NCBI GenBank assembly: GCA_963922875.1
Contig: CAWUJH010000006.1
Span: 1 to 64,000 of the forward strand
DNA from: Ketobacter sp963922875
GTDB lineage: Bacteria; Pseudomonadota; Gammaproteobacteria; Pseudomonadales; Ketobacteraceae
Direction of reading: 5' to 3'
DNA length: 64,000 bases
In this document: in pieces, positions 34,463-43,472 of the stretch
Layout: every line of letters starts with the position of its first letter
How positions within the stretch are numbered: the stretch's first letter is position 1
The notes under the pieces: generated by a model
Database searches by the model: none
What the model was told of the DNA's origin: nothing
Seen by the model: only the letters and a program-made list of their open reading frames with translations
Position numbers and translations under genes: made by a program

Positions 34463-36319
34463 TTATTGTGATTGTTTATTTGTTTTGGCGTCTTTTTTTC
34501 TCGAACTCGCCACCCACTCTTCGTTCATCTCAATAATTCTTTTTACGTACTCTTCGTTTTCATGGGCTGGAATATCCCGGCGATAGAGGTCTGCCACTTC
34601 CCGCAACATGCATTTATCGGCGACTTCGAATTCGCTGACTAGTTTAGTCGCTTCTTCGAAAGGTAACCCTAAAGCTTCGAGGGTGGAACGGCCGATTCTG
34701 AGGGAACTGTCAAAAGTGTCGCGAATAACATCACGACAACCGGCGGCCCAGAGATCATACACGTGATGTCGATCCATGGCGCGAGCCACCACATGTACGT
34801 GGGGGTAGTGTTTTAAAGCGTATTCAACCAGCTGGGTGATTTGTTCTTTATTATCGATCGCTATCACCAGTACGCTGGCTTCTTCAATGCCAGCAACGTG
34901 GAGTAAATCAGGGCGGGTAGCATCGCCGTAGTACACTTTCATTTTAAAGGCTCGCAACACTTCCAGGTGTTCAGTGTTGTAATCTATGACGGTAGTGGCG
35001 ATACCGCATCCGTTGAGGATTCTGTGGATGATGCCGCCAACTCGGCCGTGCCCTGCGATAATGACCTTCCCACCTTGGTCAATATCCTCGGCTACTTCGT
35101 TGGTGCCAGCTTTGTTAAAACGGGGCGCAATCACGCGATCGAAAAGCAGAAACAAACCCGGCGTCAATAACATGGAGAGCGCGACGATCAGGAGTAATTG
35201 ATCCGCTATGCCAGCGGGAATTACTGATAACCCTACAGTGAGTGACAGCAACACAAAGCCGAATTCTCCTGCTTGTGCGAGCCCCAGTGCAAACAGCCAG
35301 CGATTGCTCCCTCTGATGTTAAAGCCCACGGCCAAGCCGTAGAGCACAAGAGTTTTGAGAATAATCAGGCCCAGAGTTAATCCCACAATGGTGGCCAAAT
35401 TCTCAGCAAGTAGTTCAAAGTCAATCCCTGCGCCCACGGTCATAAAAAACAGGCCCAGCAGTAAACCACGAAAGGGGTCAATGTTGGCTTCAAGTTCATG
35501 ACGATACTCACTGTTTGCCAATACCACGCCAGCTAAAAAGGTTCCCAAGGCTGGGGATAAACCTACTAAAGACATCAGTAAAGCGATACCTATAACCATC
35601 ATCAAGGCGGTGGCGGTGAATAGCTCCCGCAATCGTGCCAGGGCAATAAATCGAAAAATAGGACGGGTCAGATAACTACCACCGGCGATCACTGCGATAA
35701 CCGCAGTGATAGTAACCAGTGTGACTTGCCATCCTGGGAGACCATCCACCAAACTGATATTTGTGCCATGAGACTCTAGCGCGGGTTCCGATATGGCCAT
35801 TAGTTGTGGCATGGCCAGCAAAGGGAGCAGGGCCAGCATTGGAATAACCGCAATGTCTTGAAACAGCAATACGGAAAAGCTGGATTGTCCGCCATCTGAG
35901 CGCATCAACCCGCGCTCTTTCAGTGTTTGAAGTACTATAGCGGTGGATGAAAGGGAGAAAACCAAACCAATAGCCAGGGAAACAGACCAGGGTTGTTCGA
36001 ACAAGCGCGCCACCAGAGTGACCAATGCGGTGGTTATAACCACTTGTAAGCCTCCGAGTCCCAGCAGTTTTAAGCGCATTTGCCACAGTAGCTTGGGTTC
36101 CAGTTCCAGGCCCACCAGAAAGAGCATCATAACCACGCCAAACTCTGCGAAATGCTGGATCGACAGCACATCCACATGCAGAGCGCTTAACAAGGGGCTA
36201 ATAACTATACCCGCTAACAGATAGCCCAGCACTGAGCCCAATTTTAATTGTGAGGCAATGGGGACCGCGATAATACCGGCGATCAGAAAGATAAAAGTGA
36301 GGAGTAGAATTTCGGTCAT
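34463..36319 (-). CDS. Kef-type CPA2 potassium/proton antiporter
   Basis: 618 residues. About 12-13 membrane helices in the first ~390 (LGSVLGYLLAGIVISPLLSA; GVVMMLFLVGLELEPKLLW; FSLSSTAIVLQTLKERGLM). A TrkA-N/RCK nucleotide-binding domain follows (KVIIAGHGRVGGIIHRILNG, ~405-530), with Asp/Glu at the ends of strands. This is the KefB/KefC layout of glutathione-gated K+ efflux, used against electrophiles. Whether it is glutathione-gated cannot be seen. No KefF/G partner lies beside it. The end is 4 bases from the NYN gene, convergent. Confidence 0.93.
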   Translation of the reverse strand: MTEILLLTFIFLIAGIIAVPIASQLKLGSVLGYLLAGIVISPLLSALHVDVLSIQHFAEFGVVMMLFLVGLELEPKLLWQMRLKLLGLGGLQVVITTALVTLVARLFEQPWSVSLAIGLVFSLSSTAIVLQTLKERGLMRSDGGQSSFSVLLFQDIAVIPMLALLPLLAMPQLMAISEPALESHGTNISLVDGLPGWQVTLVTITAVIAVIAGGSYLTRPIFRFIALARLRELFTATALMMVIGIALLMSLVGLSPALGTFLAGVVLANSEYRHELEANIDPFRGLLLGLFFMTVGAGIDFELLAENLATIVGLTLGLIILKTLVLYGLAVGFNIRGSNRWLFALGLAQAGEFGFVLLSLTVGLSVIPAGIADQLLLIVALSMLLTPGLFLLFDRVIAPRFNKAGTNEVAEDIDQGGKVIIAGHGRVGGIIHRILNGCGIATTVIDYNTEHLEVLRAFKMKVYYGDATRPDLLHVAGIEEASVLVIAIDNKEQITQLVEYALKHYPHVHVVARAMDRHHVYDLWAAGCRDVIRDTFDSSLRIGRSTLEALGLPFEEATKLVSEFEVADKCMLREVADLYRRDIPAHENEEYVKRIIEMNEEWVASSRKKDAKTNKQSQ

Positions 36320-36449
36320 AAGTGTTTATGGGGCGGCCTGAATAGCCTCTTGATATAGTCTATGTAAATTATCATCGATGATGATGGGATTAAAGGGCAT
36401 AATATTCCTTTGAATAACCATGGGTATGGGTGGAAGCCTGTAGAGTATC

Positions 36450-37175
36450 TTGAGCAAAAAAATAGAGATTGCAGAGGCACTGGAGGACTCCTGGCCACCA
36501 TTACGAGCGTTTCTTAAAGACAGCAAGCAAGAGACCAATCCCAGTTTTCAAGCCATGCCGCTGTCTACATTGCAGGATCCTGTTCAGCTCTCCTCAATAC
36601 TGAAGCGCTATGAGTTAACCTTTGATAAACAAATACCTGTGGCCTCTGCGTCACAATGGTCGATTGACTATTTTTGTATAATGATACCGGCGGTAATGGC
36701 GACAGCTGTATTGGTTAATGGCGTGGTTGATCTTCGTCATGGGGCGGTTCGTTTATTGCTGGATGATTATATCCCGCTGGCGCTGCAAGTAGATTGTCTG
36801 TATCAACCCCAAGACAGTGTTGGTACTATCGCTGATGAGTTGCTGAGATTTGGAGTTGTGGGGGTTGTTGACTCTATGGCGGATCTGGCAAGGGTGCCAA
36901 GAAAAACACTGTGGACGAACTTTGTGATCGTATGGGACGCTTTGTTCAGTCGTTTGGCGCAACTGTATCCGCGTAATGAAAGGATTGGGGAAGCACAATC
37001 CTGGCTGGATCAAGCCGAGGTTTCAATGGTTGATCTAAGATTACAGCTGCGGGATTTACAAACCCCTTACAAAAAAAATCAGCCCTCGCTCAGAGCGACC
37101 TGTTGCCTGCGTTATCAATTGTTCGATGCGGTGGATAGGGCCTATTGTGAGGCTTGCCCTCAAAACAATAATTAA
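36450..37175 (+). CDS. FhuF-like siderophore-iron reductase
   Basis: 241 residues from a TTG start; the ATG at 36552 is an alternative. The last ~25 residues hold CCLRYQLFDAVDRAYCEACP, the four-cysteine [2Fe-2S] ligand pattern of FhuF-type ferric-siderophore reductases. The spacing between CC and CxxC is 13 here, against about 10 in E. coli FhuF. The body (TNFVIVWDALFSRLAQLYP) also fits that family. No siderophore uptake genes are next to it. It likely releases iron from ferric siderophores in the cytoplasm. Confidence 0.7.
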   Translation: MSKKIEIAEALEDSWPPLRAFLKDSKQETNPSFQAMPLSTLQDPVQLSSILKRYELTFDKQIPVASASQWSIDYFCIMIPAVMATAVLVNGVVDLRHGAVRLLLDDYIPLALQVDCLYQPQDSVGTIADELLRFGVVGVVDSMADLARVPRKTLWTNFVIVWDALFSRLAQLYPRNERIGEAQSWLDQAEVSMVDLRLQLRDLQTPYKKNQPSLRATCCLRYQLFDAVDRAYCEACPQNNN

Positions 37176-37189
37176 AGGGAAAACAACCT

Positions 37190-37984
37190 ATGACTTTCAC
37201 CCTCGACGATGCTTTACCACTGTTACGTTGCCCGGTTACTGGCGCTACCCTGACCAGGACGGATGATGCATTGGTGACAAGCGATGGCAGGCAATATCCT
37301 ATAGTGGATGGCATTGTGGATTTAACCGAAGAAGCGCAGCGCTACGACAGATCCGTTTCCGACTATGATGCCATCGCTGGCCTTAGATATAATTTCTTTC
37401 TGTTTAACCCATTCACTATGTCGTTCACTTGGGGGCCTGGCGTATTGCGGGTGCCGCTGTTGATGAAGCCAGCCCGTGAAATAACCTCCGGTGTGGTTCT
37501 TGATGTCCCTTGCGGTACCGGTATTTTCACAGCTCGTGCCTACAAAAAGAATCGGCAAACTAGCATTTTAGCGGTGGATTTCTCCATGGGCATGTTGCGG
37601 GTGGCCAAGCGTCGAGCGAAGCGGCTCGGGGTGAACAATGCCGTATTTATTCGTGCCGACGTAGCTCGCTTGCCAATTGCCGATGGTTGTCTTGACGGTT
37701 GTATTTCTATGGCGGGCTTTCATGCCTTTCCTGATCCCGCCGCTGCCGCCAGTCAAATTGGTCGAGTGCTAAAGCGAGGGGCGACCGTCACGGCTTCCGT
37801 TGCTTGCAGTGGTGAGCGTTTAATCTCAGACTTTATGATCGAAAAAGTCATGAAACCTATGGGTTATTTTCAGCAAGGGCTTCCAGAAAGCGCCTATCGG
37901 CAACAGTTCGAGCAGGGAGGATTCAATGAGGTGAAATCTACAATGGCTGGGGCTGTAGCTATTATTCGGGGCGAGCGCTCGTGA
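37190..37984 (+). CDS. SAM-dependent methyltransferase with Trm112-like N-terminus
   Basis: 264 residues. Residues ~10-50 form a Trm112-like region (LLRCPVTGATL ... YPIVDGIVDLTEE). A class I methyltransferase core follows: motif I VVLDVPCGTGIFTARAY, acidic end of strand 2 (ILAVDFSMGML), then IRADVARLPIADG. A UbiE/BioC-like fold; substrate unknown. It lies 14 bases after the FhuF-like gene and may be co-transcribed. Confidence 0.88.
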   Translation: MTFTLDDALPLLRCPVTGATLTRTDDALVTSDGRQYPIVDGIVDLTEEAQRYDRSVSDYDAIAGLRYNFFLFNPFTMSFTWGPGVLRVPLLMKPAREITSGVVLDVPCGTGIFTARAYKKNRQTSILAVDFSMGMLRVAKRRAKRLGVNNAVFIRADVARLPIADGCLDGCISMAGFHAFPDPAAAASQIGRVLKRGATVTASVACSGERLISDFMIEKVMKPMGYFQQGLPESAYRQQFEQGGFNEVKSTMAGAVAIIRGERS

Positions 37985-38130
37985 TGGTTGCCATCCTTGA
38001 ACCGGTATATCAGGTGGAAAATAAATCAATGCTGGGCGACTTTCTATAGCGAAACCGGTGGATATCCTGTAGGCTGCACCGCCCTAATCATGTCAGTTTG
38101 TATGACTACCGCAGGAATCGAGACAACTAT

Positions 38131-39498
38131 ATGAGTTTTGCCGCACTGGGTTTATCCGCCCCCCTTTTGAAAGCCGTTGCCGAGCAAGGCTATTCCGAGC
38201 CTTCGCCAATTCAAGCCCAAGCTATCCCTGCTGTATTGCAAGGCCTGGGTGTTATGGCGGCGGCCCAGACGGGCACCGGCAAGACTGCTGGGTTTACATT
38301 GCCGATTCTGGAGCGACTTGCAAAAGGCGAGCGCGCTAAACCAAATCAGGCGCGGGCATTGATCCTCACTCCGACCCGTGAACTGGCGGCTCAGGTGGGT
38401 GCCAGTGTGGCCACCTATGGCGCTTATCTACCCTTGCGCTCTGCCGTGGTATTTGGCGGCGTTAAGATCAATCCTCAAATGCTCAAATTGCGCAAAGGGG
38501 TGGATATTCTGGTAGCTACGCCGGGGCGATTATTGGATCTCTATCAACAAAATGCGATTAAATTTAATCAGTTAGAAATCCTGGTGCTGGATGAAGCAGA
38601 CCGCATGCTGGATATGGGCTTTATCAATGACATTCGCAAGATCATTGATCTATTACCCAAGCAGCGTCAGAACTTAATGTTTTCGGCGACGTTTTCCAAA
38701 GAAATTCGGCAACTGGCAAAAAGTATTGTTCATAACCCGGTAGAAATCTCTGTTAGCCCAGAGAACACCACGGCAAATTCAGTGGAGCAGTGGATATATC
38801 CTACGGATAAGAAGAAAAAAGCCGCTCTGTTGGTGGAATTGGTGCGTAAAAACCAGTGGGGACAGGTACTGGTCTTCACCAAAACCAAACGAGGCGCTAA
38901 TCAGCTCACGGCACACCTGGAATCCGAAGGCATTACAGCCGTGGCGATTCATGGTAATAAGAGCCAAAGCCAGCGCACCAAGGCTTTGGCCAGTTTTAAA
39001 GACGGTAAAGTCCGGGTAATGGTGGCTACCGATATTGCGGCTCGAGGTCTGGATATTGATCAGTTACCTCAAGTGGTTAATTTTGAGCTACCTAATGTGC
39101 CCGAAGACTACGTGCACCGCATTGGTCGTACCGGACGTGCCGGGGCTACTGGCCACGCCATATCATTGGTATGTGCCGATGAAGCCGACTTGTTATTTGA
39201 TATCGAGCGGCTAATCAACCGCCATCTGGACCGTAAGCAGGTAGAGGGTTTTAATCCGGTACACGATATCGGGAATTCTCGTCCATTGACGCCACACGGA
39301 CGTAGCACCAAACCGAAAAAACCAAAGCAGAGGCAAGCGCAAGGTCGTTCGGAAACGGCCAGCAAGCCGCGAGCCTACAAAGGCTCCAGCGCTACAGAGC
39401 AGAAGGCTAAAAAGCCCCATCAACGCCGTAGACCTAGTGCGTCCAGTGGTGCTGCAAAGCCAAAAGCAGCACCCTATGCCAATGTGAAGACAAACTAA
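38131..39498 (+). CDS. rhlE: DEAD-box RNA helicase, RhlE family
   Basis: 455 residues from the ATG at 38131 (MSFAALGLSAPLLKAVAEQG); the frame opens 11 codons earlier. Helicase motifs in order: Q motif (SPIQAQAIPAV), I (AAQTGTGKTAGF), Ia (PTRELAAQV), II DEAD (LVLDEADRMLDMGF), III (SAT), V and VI (ATDIAARGLDI; HRIGRTGRAG). The C-terminal tail is Lys/Arg/Pro-rich and disordered, as in RhlE. Likely role: RNA remodelling in ribosome assembly and decay, often cold-linked. Confidence 0.95.
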   Translation: MSFAALGLSAPLLKAVAEQGYSEPSPIQAQAIPAVLQGLGVMAAAQTGTGKTAGFTLPILERLAKGERAKPNQARALILTPTRELAAQVGASVATYGAYLPLRSAVVFGGVKINPQMLKLRKGVDILVATPGRLLDLYQQNAIKFNQLEILVLDEADRMLDMGFINDIRKIIDLLPKQRQNLMFSATFSKEIRQLAKSIVHNPVEISVSPENTTANSVEQWIYPTDKKKKAALLVELVRKNQWGQVLVFTKTKRGANQLTAHLESEGITAVAIHGNKSQSQRTKALASFKDGKVRVMVATDIAARGLDIDQLPQVVNFELPNVPEDYVHRIGRTGRAGATGHAISLVCADEADLLFDIERLINRHLDRKQVEGFNPVHDIGNSRPLTPHGRSTKPKKPKQRQAQGRSETASKPRAYKGSSATEQKAKKPHQRRRPSASSGAAKPKAAPYANVKTN

Positions 39499-39503
39499 AT
39501 TCT

Positions 39504-40250
39504 TTAGTCCCCAAGGCTCATTCGATTTAGCATTTCTGCATGCCTTAGCACCTCATCCTTAGGTAGCGGGCCACCATGGCCCATATAGAATGTATTAACC
39601 CCTTTGCCTGCAATTGAGGTAAGTTCTTGACTAACTCGCAAGGGGTTATCTTCAAAAGGAGGCCGTTTGGCCTTGCCGGTTCTCGCTATCCCTCCCAGCA
39701 ATATACCCGATGAGATTAAATCTCCAACTACAGCCGTGTGGTTGTCCAGAACCACAGAAATAGATCCTGCTGTGTGGCCAGGTGTTGGGATGATTTCCCC
39801 AGCGAAACCATAGGGTTTAAGGTCAAAGTTCATTTCTGGTGTCAATAAAATATCAGGAACAAAGGCATCGTAGGGTTTCTGAATTGCACCGGTTTTGCTA
39901 AAAAGCCAACCGAACCAACCGGTACTGCAGAAGTGCATTTTCTGCTTACCCATGAAGTAAGGTAGATCACCCTCATGGGCAATGACTGGTGCTTTCGACA
40001 AGGTTCGAATCAGCGCGGCATTGCCTGCGTGGTCTATGTGGGCATGAGTAATAATGACTAATTTTATGTCCCGGAATGTGAGATCTAACCGGTTGAGTAC
40101 CCGTTCTATTTTACGCTCTGTATTGGGCAATCCCGTATCGACTAGAATACAGCCTTTGGTATTCACCAGTAAAAAAGCATTGATAGCGCCTAGCGGAATT
40201 ATTGGTATGGTATGAATGGTAGTATGATCTAACACCGGTTCAGTCATGGA
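39504..40250 (-). CDS. MBL-fold metallo-hydrolase
   Basis: About 248 residues from the ATG at 40250 (MTEPVLDH); an ATG six codons upstream is possible. Metal motif THAHIDHAGNAAL, further His in PTPGHTAGS, Asp in VVGDLISSG and His in MGHGGPLPKDE, so the metallo-beta-lactamase site is complete. A glyoxalase II-like or quorum-lactonase-like activity is possible; the substrate cannot be told. It diverges from the HxlR regulator, which may control it. Confidence 0.9.
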   Translation of the reverse strand, partial: SMTEPVLDHTTIHTIPIIPLGAINAFLLVNTKGCILVDTGLPNTERKIERVLNRLDLTFRDIKLVIITHAHIDHAGNAALIRTLSKAPVIAHEGDLPYFMGKQKMHFCSTGWFGWLFSKTGAIQKPYDAFVPDILLTPEMNFDLKPYGFAGEIIPTPGHTAGSISVVLDNHTAVVGDLISSGILLGGIARTGKAKRPPFEDNPLRVSQELTSIAGKGVNTFYMGHGGPLPKDEVLRHAEMLNRMSLGD

Positions 40251-40331
40251 GCAGCCTTGTTGCATCAAGTGTTTTTCGCGACTATATAGAACTCCCAGTT
40301 TCGATCAATTAGGTACTTTTAGGTGACTAGT

Positions 40332-40685
40332 ATGACAAGCAGAGCAGAGTCAGATAATCCACTGAATTGTCCAGTCGTTGCAACGTTACGTTTAATTAGT
40401 GGTAAATGGAAGCCAATGGTTATCCACGCTCTTACCCAAAACCCTATGCGTTTTGGTCAGATTAAAAGAGCCATGGGTTTGATTAGTCAAAAAGTTTTAA
40501 CGGAACAACTGAGAGAGCTGGAGCGTGATCATATCGTTCAGCGCCATATTGAAGAAGAGAAAATATTAAATGTAACCTATTCGCTCACCGCTTATGGTCA
40601 GTCGCTGATCCCCGTTTTAGAGGCCCTGTATGAATGGGGAGAATCTAATGTGCCCTATACGGCTACTGCCAGTTTTAATAACTAA
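40332..40685 (+). CDS. HxlR-family winged-helix regulator
   Basis: 117 residues from the ATG at 40332; a GTG three codons earlier is also possible. HxlR pattern: CPVVATLRLISGKWKPMVIH, FGQIKRAMGLISQKVLTEQL and a beta-wing with EEEKILNVTYSLTAYGQSL. One conserved N-terminal Cys (NCPV) could be redox-active, as in HypR/QorR-type members. It sits between a divergent MBL hydrolase and the antiporter operon and could regulate either. Confidence 0.92.
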   Translation: MTSRAESDNPLNCPVVATLRLISGKWKPMVIHALTQNPMRFGQIKRAMGLISQKVLTEQLRELERDHIVQRHIEEEKILNVTYSLTAYGQSLIPVLEALYEWGESNVPYTATASFNN

Positions 40686-40720
40686 AAAAGTGACTATAAC
40701 AAACAGGAGCTAGTGTAATA

Positions 40721-41911
40721 ATGTACCAGTCGATGACGGTAATTGCCGGCTTTCTCTTGTTTTACAGCTTGTTTGCCGGTCGCTTTGAATCTCGCCTCAT
40801 CAGTGGCCCCTTTCTCTTTCTTTTAGCTGGCATATTACTTGGTGATCCTGGGTTAGGATTGCTGGATATTTCTGTGAAGGGCGAGACGCTAAGACTTCTG
40901 GCGGAACTGGCGTTGGCGATCGTCTTGTTTACCGACGCGGCCAATGCCAATTTATCCGTATTGCGGGCTAACAATCAGATTCCGTTGCGCTTGTTACTAA
41001 TCGGGCTCCCCCTTACCTTGATTTTTGGCAGTGTGGCTGGATTATGGGTGTTTGAGCAATCAACTCTTTTAGAAGCGGCGATTCTGGCTACGATACTGGC
41101 ACCGACAGACGCGGCTTTAGGCCAGGCAGTTATGAGTAACCCTGCGGTACCAGCCCCGATTCGAGAGGGGCTGAATATGGAAAGTGGTTTAAATGATGGT
41201 ATTTGTGTCCCGGTTTTGTTGGTGTTGCTGGAGCTGATGTATCATGAATCCTCAGGTCAGGGTGCACTGTTTTTATCCGCTAAGTTTTTGACGGCTGAAA
41301 TCGGAATCGGGGTTTTGGTGGGGGGCAGTGCGGCCTGGTTAACCAGTAAAATCATGAAAATCAGTGAAGCCCAAGGTTGGGAATTGCCCGCATGGCGGCA
41401 ATTGATTATGCCTGGGTTAGCCGTGTTCGTCTTTGCTGCATCGCAGTGGCTGGGTGGTAGTGGATTTATTGCCGCGTTTGTCAGTGGCCTGTATATGGGG
41501 TATTTGATCCGTACTCATAAACATAAATATCTGGATGGTAACGAAGGCTATGAGGAAGTGCTATCTATCATTGTCTGGTTGCTGTTTGGGGGCGTAGTGA
41601 TGACTCAGGTCTGGGATGATGTTGAACCCCGGCATTTAATCTTTGCTGTAGCGAGTCTTACGGTTCTGCGGATGGTGCCGGTAATTATTAGCCTGACGGG
41701 TACCGGTTTGAGCTGGTCACATAAATTATTTATCGGGTGGTTTGGTCCCCGTGGGCTAGCGAGTATTGTATTCTTGATTATGGTTATGCAAGAAAACCTG
41801 AATTTGCAGAATGATATTAATATTACAGCTATTTGTACGGTGGTGTTGAGTGTTGCGTTGCACGGTATGAGTGCTAATCCCTGGGTTAATCGAATGAAGT
41901 CTAATTACTGA
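40721..41911 (+). CDS. CPA1 family cation/proton antiporter
   Basis: 396 residues with about 12 membrane helices. Signature regions: LLAELALAIVLFTDAANANL, ATILAPTDAALGQAVMSNP and NMESGLNDGICVPVLLVLL, the expected Na+(K+)/H+ exchanger ion-site residues. It ends soon after the last helix, with no long C-terminal domain. It is preceded by CAGGAG. It begins a run with the DUF3302 and HlyD genes on the same strand. Confidence 0.92.
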   Translation: MYQSMTVIAGFLLFYSLFAGRFESRLISGPFLFLLAGILLGDPGLGLLDISVKGETLRLLAELALAIVLFTDAANANLSVLRANNQIPLRLLLIGLPLTLIFGSVAGLWVFEQSTLLEAAILATILAPTDAALGQAVMSNPAVPAPIREGLNMESGLNDGICVPVLLVLLELMYHESSGQGALFLSAKFLTAEIGIGVLVGGSAAWLTSKIMKISEAQGWELPAWRQLIMPGLAVFVFAASQWLGGSGFIAAFVSGLYMGYLIRTHKHKYLDGNEGYEEVLSIIVWLLFGGVVMTQVWDDVEPRHLIFAVASLTVLRMVPVIISLTGTGLSWSHKLFIGWFGPRGLASIVFLIMVMQENLNLQNDINITAICTVVLSVALHGMSANPWVNRMKSNY

Positions 41912-41933
41912 AATAACTGTTAAGGAAAGTTGA

Positions 41934-42284
41934 ATGTTAGATTATGTCGCGTTGTTTTTACTATTTTTTGTAGGCGTAGTTTTATTTTACGGAATAGTGG
42001 TTATTCATGATATTCCTTATGAAATTGCTAAGCATCGAAATCACCCGCATCAAGATGCCATTCACGTAACCGGCTGGGTCAGCTTATTAACATTGCATAT
42101 ACTTTGGCCCTTTCTGTGGATTTGGGCCACCTTGTATCGTGAAGATCGAGGCTGGGGATTCAAGGACGGAAAGTCCGAAGTGCAGCATATTGAAGCCTTA
42201 GAGCAGCAATTGCAGCGTTTAGAGCAACGCTTGCAATCTTTGGAAGCGGGTGTTTCCAGCCACCAAGAACGAGGACAGAATTAA
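41934..42284 (+). CDS. DUF3302 (YiaW-like) inner-membrane protein
   Basis: 116 residues, two membrane helices (VALFLLFFVGVVLFYGIVVI; LLTLHILWPFLWIWATLY), then a short heptad-like tail (EALEQQLQRLEQRLQSLE). The family is known from E. coli yiaW, which is paired with the HlyD-like yiaV. The same pair occurs here: the next gene starts at this stop with an overlap of 1 base. Function unknown. Confidence 0.87.
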   Translation: MLDYVALFLLFFVGVVLFYGIVVIHDIPYEIAKHRNHPHQDAIHVTGWVSLLTLHILWPFLWIWATLYREDRGWGFKDGKSEVQHIEALEQQLQRLEQRLQSLEAGVSSHQERGQN

Positions 42285-43237
42285 TGGATCTGTTATTAAT
42301 ACTGACCTACACCGCCATCTGTGTTGTTATCTTTAAAGTCTTCAAAATTCCCCTCAATAAATGGTCTGTGCCCACTGCAATTTTAGGCGGTGTATTGTTG
42401 TTGGGTACCTTGATCTTTGTCATGAACTATAACCACCCTTATAGTGAAATTGCCCGTAAATACATGGTTTCTACGCCCATAGTTCCCAGTGTGGCGGGGC
42501 ACGTTATTGAGGTGCCGGTGCAGCCGAACCAAATGCTTGAGCCGGGTGAAGTGCTGTTTCGTTTGGATGCAACGCCTTATCAAGCCGCTGTAGACTCCCT
42601 AAGTGCACAGTTGCTAGCCGCTGAAGACGATTTTCAACGGGCCGAAAAACTACTTAAAACAGGTGCAATTAGTCGTCGGGATCATGAATTGGCCAAAGCC
42701 AAGTATGAGGATATGAAAGGCCGTTTGGCTGCAGCCCAATTTGATCTGAATGAGACTACGGTTACGGCCCCCACTCGTGGTTACGTTACCCAAGTGATTT
42801 TACGGCCTGGAATGATGGCCGCCAATATACCTTTGCGCCCGGTGATGGTTTTTGTGCATGCGGAAGAGGATCTCTTTGTCGCCTGGTTTAGACAAAATAG
42901 CCTACTGCGTTTGCAAGAGGGGGATAGCGCCGAGATAGCGTTTGACGGAATTCCTGGGCGGGTATTCAGTGGCGTTGTCAGTGACGTGTTTCCCTTGTTG
43001 GCTGCCGGGCAATTACAGGCTTCAGGCGTAATCCAGGCTGATGCGCAACCCCCTGGTCGGGTTCCAGTGCGAATTAAAATTACTGATCCGGAGTTTGATC
43101 AATATCGTGATCGGGTTCCCGGTGGCGCCTTCGGTCAAGCTGCACTCTACAGCGAGTATGCTCATCATGTGGCGGTGATGCGTAAAATACTGCTGCGAAT
43201 GTCTGCATGGATGAATTATTTATTTCCGTTTCATTAA
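42284..43237 (+). CDS. HlyD family membrane-fusion protein (YiaV-like)
   Basis: 317 residues. Two membrane segments at the N-terminus (LLILTYTAICVVIFKVF; AILGGVLLLGTLIFVM) precede the periplasmic part. A lipoyl-type half-motif (VIEVPVQPNQMLEPGEVLFR), alpha-hairpin (LLAAEDDFQRAEKLLKTGAI), second half (TVTAPTRGYVTQVIL) and barrel follow. Adaptors of this kind (YiaV, YibH, EmrA-like) work with inner-membrane partners; here DUF3302 is the partner by overlap. Confidence 0.9.
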   Translation: MDLLLILTYTAICVVIFKVFKIPLNKWSVPTAILGGVLLLGTLIFVMNYNHPYSEIARKYMVSTPIVPSVAGHVIEVPVQPNQMLEPGEVLFRLDATPYQAAVDSLSAQLLAAEDDFQRAEKLLKTGAISRRDHELAKAKYEDMKGRLAAAQFDLNETTVTAPTRGYVTQVILRPGMMAANIPLRPVMVFVHAEEDLFVAWFRQNSLLRLQEGDSAEIAFDGIPGRVFSGVVSDVFPLLAAGQLQASGVIQADAQPPGRVPVRIKITDPEFDQYRDRVPGGAFGQAALYSEYAHHVAVMRKILLRMSAWMNYLFPFH

Positions 43238-43367
43238 AGGGAGCTGGTGGCCTCGCAGCAGCAGTTACAGCCAATGATTGCTATATCCATTTGTCTGGCA
43301 CCACCAAAGACAGAAAGCCAGCAGTTGCGATGCCATCAATTGAAAGTTGAAGTTAAAGGCAATAACA

Positions 43368-43445
43368 ATGACTAACAAAGCTTGTTATTATTGGAGTTTT
43401 AGTTCTCAAATTACGGATTGGGCCTTTGATGAATTATCTATGTAA
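43368..43445 (+). CDS. Possible 25-residue ORF
   Basis: ATG at 43368 encodes MTNKACYYWSFSSQI and 10 more residues, rich in aromatics, after AAAGGC. It lies in the 236-base gap between the HlyD and Mrr-like genes. No family is recognised and chance is likely. Confidence 0.15.
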   Translation: MTNKACYYWSFSSQITDWAFDELSM

Positions 43446-43472
43446 TCCCGTTGAGCATATAGGATCACTGGT

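Noticed and set aside
36316..36538. Two minus-strand ORFs before the Kef-type gene
   Set aside because: They overlap the start of the FhuF-like gene on the other strand and show no protein-like features.
43237..43350. Gly/Ala-rich frame after the HlyD gene resembling a dehydrogenase start
   Set aside because: The stretch (GAGGLAAAVTAND) is too short and has no supporting motif, so a gene remnant cannot be claimed.
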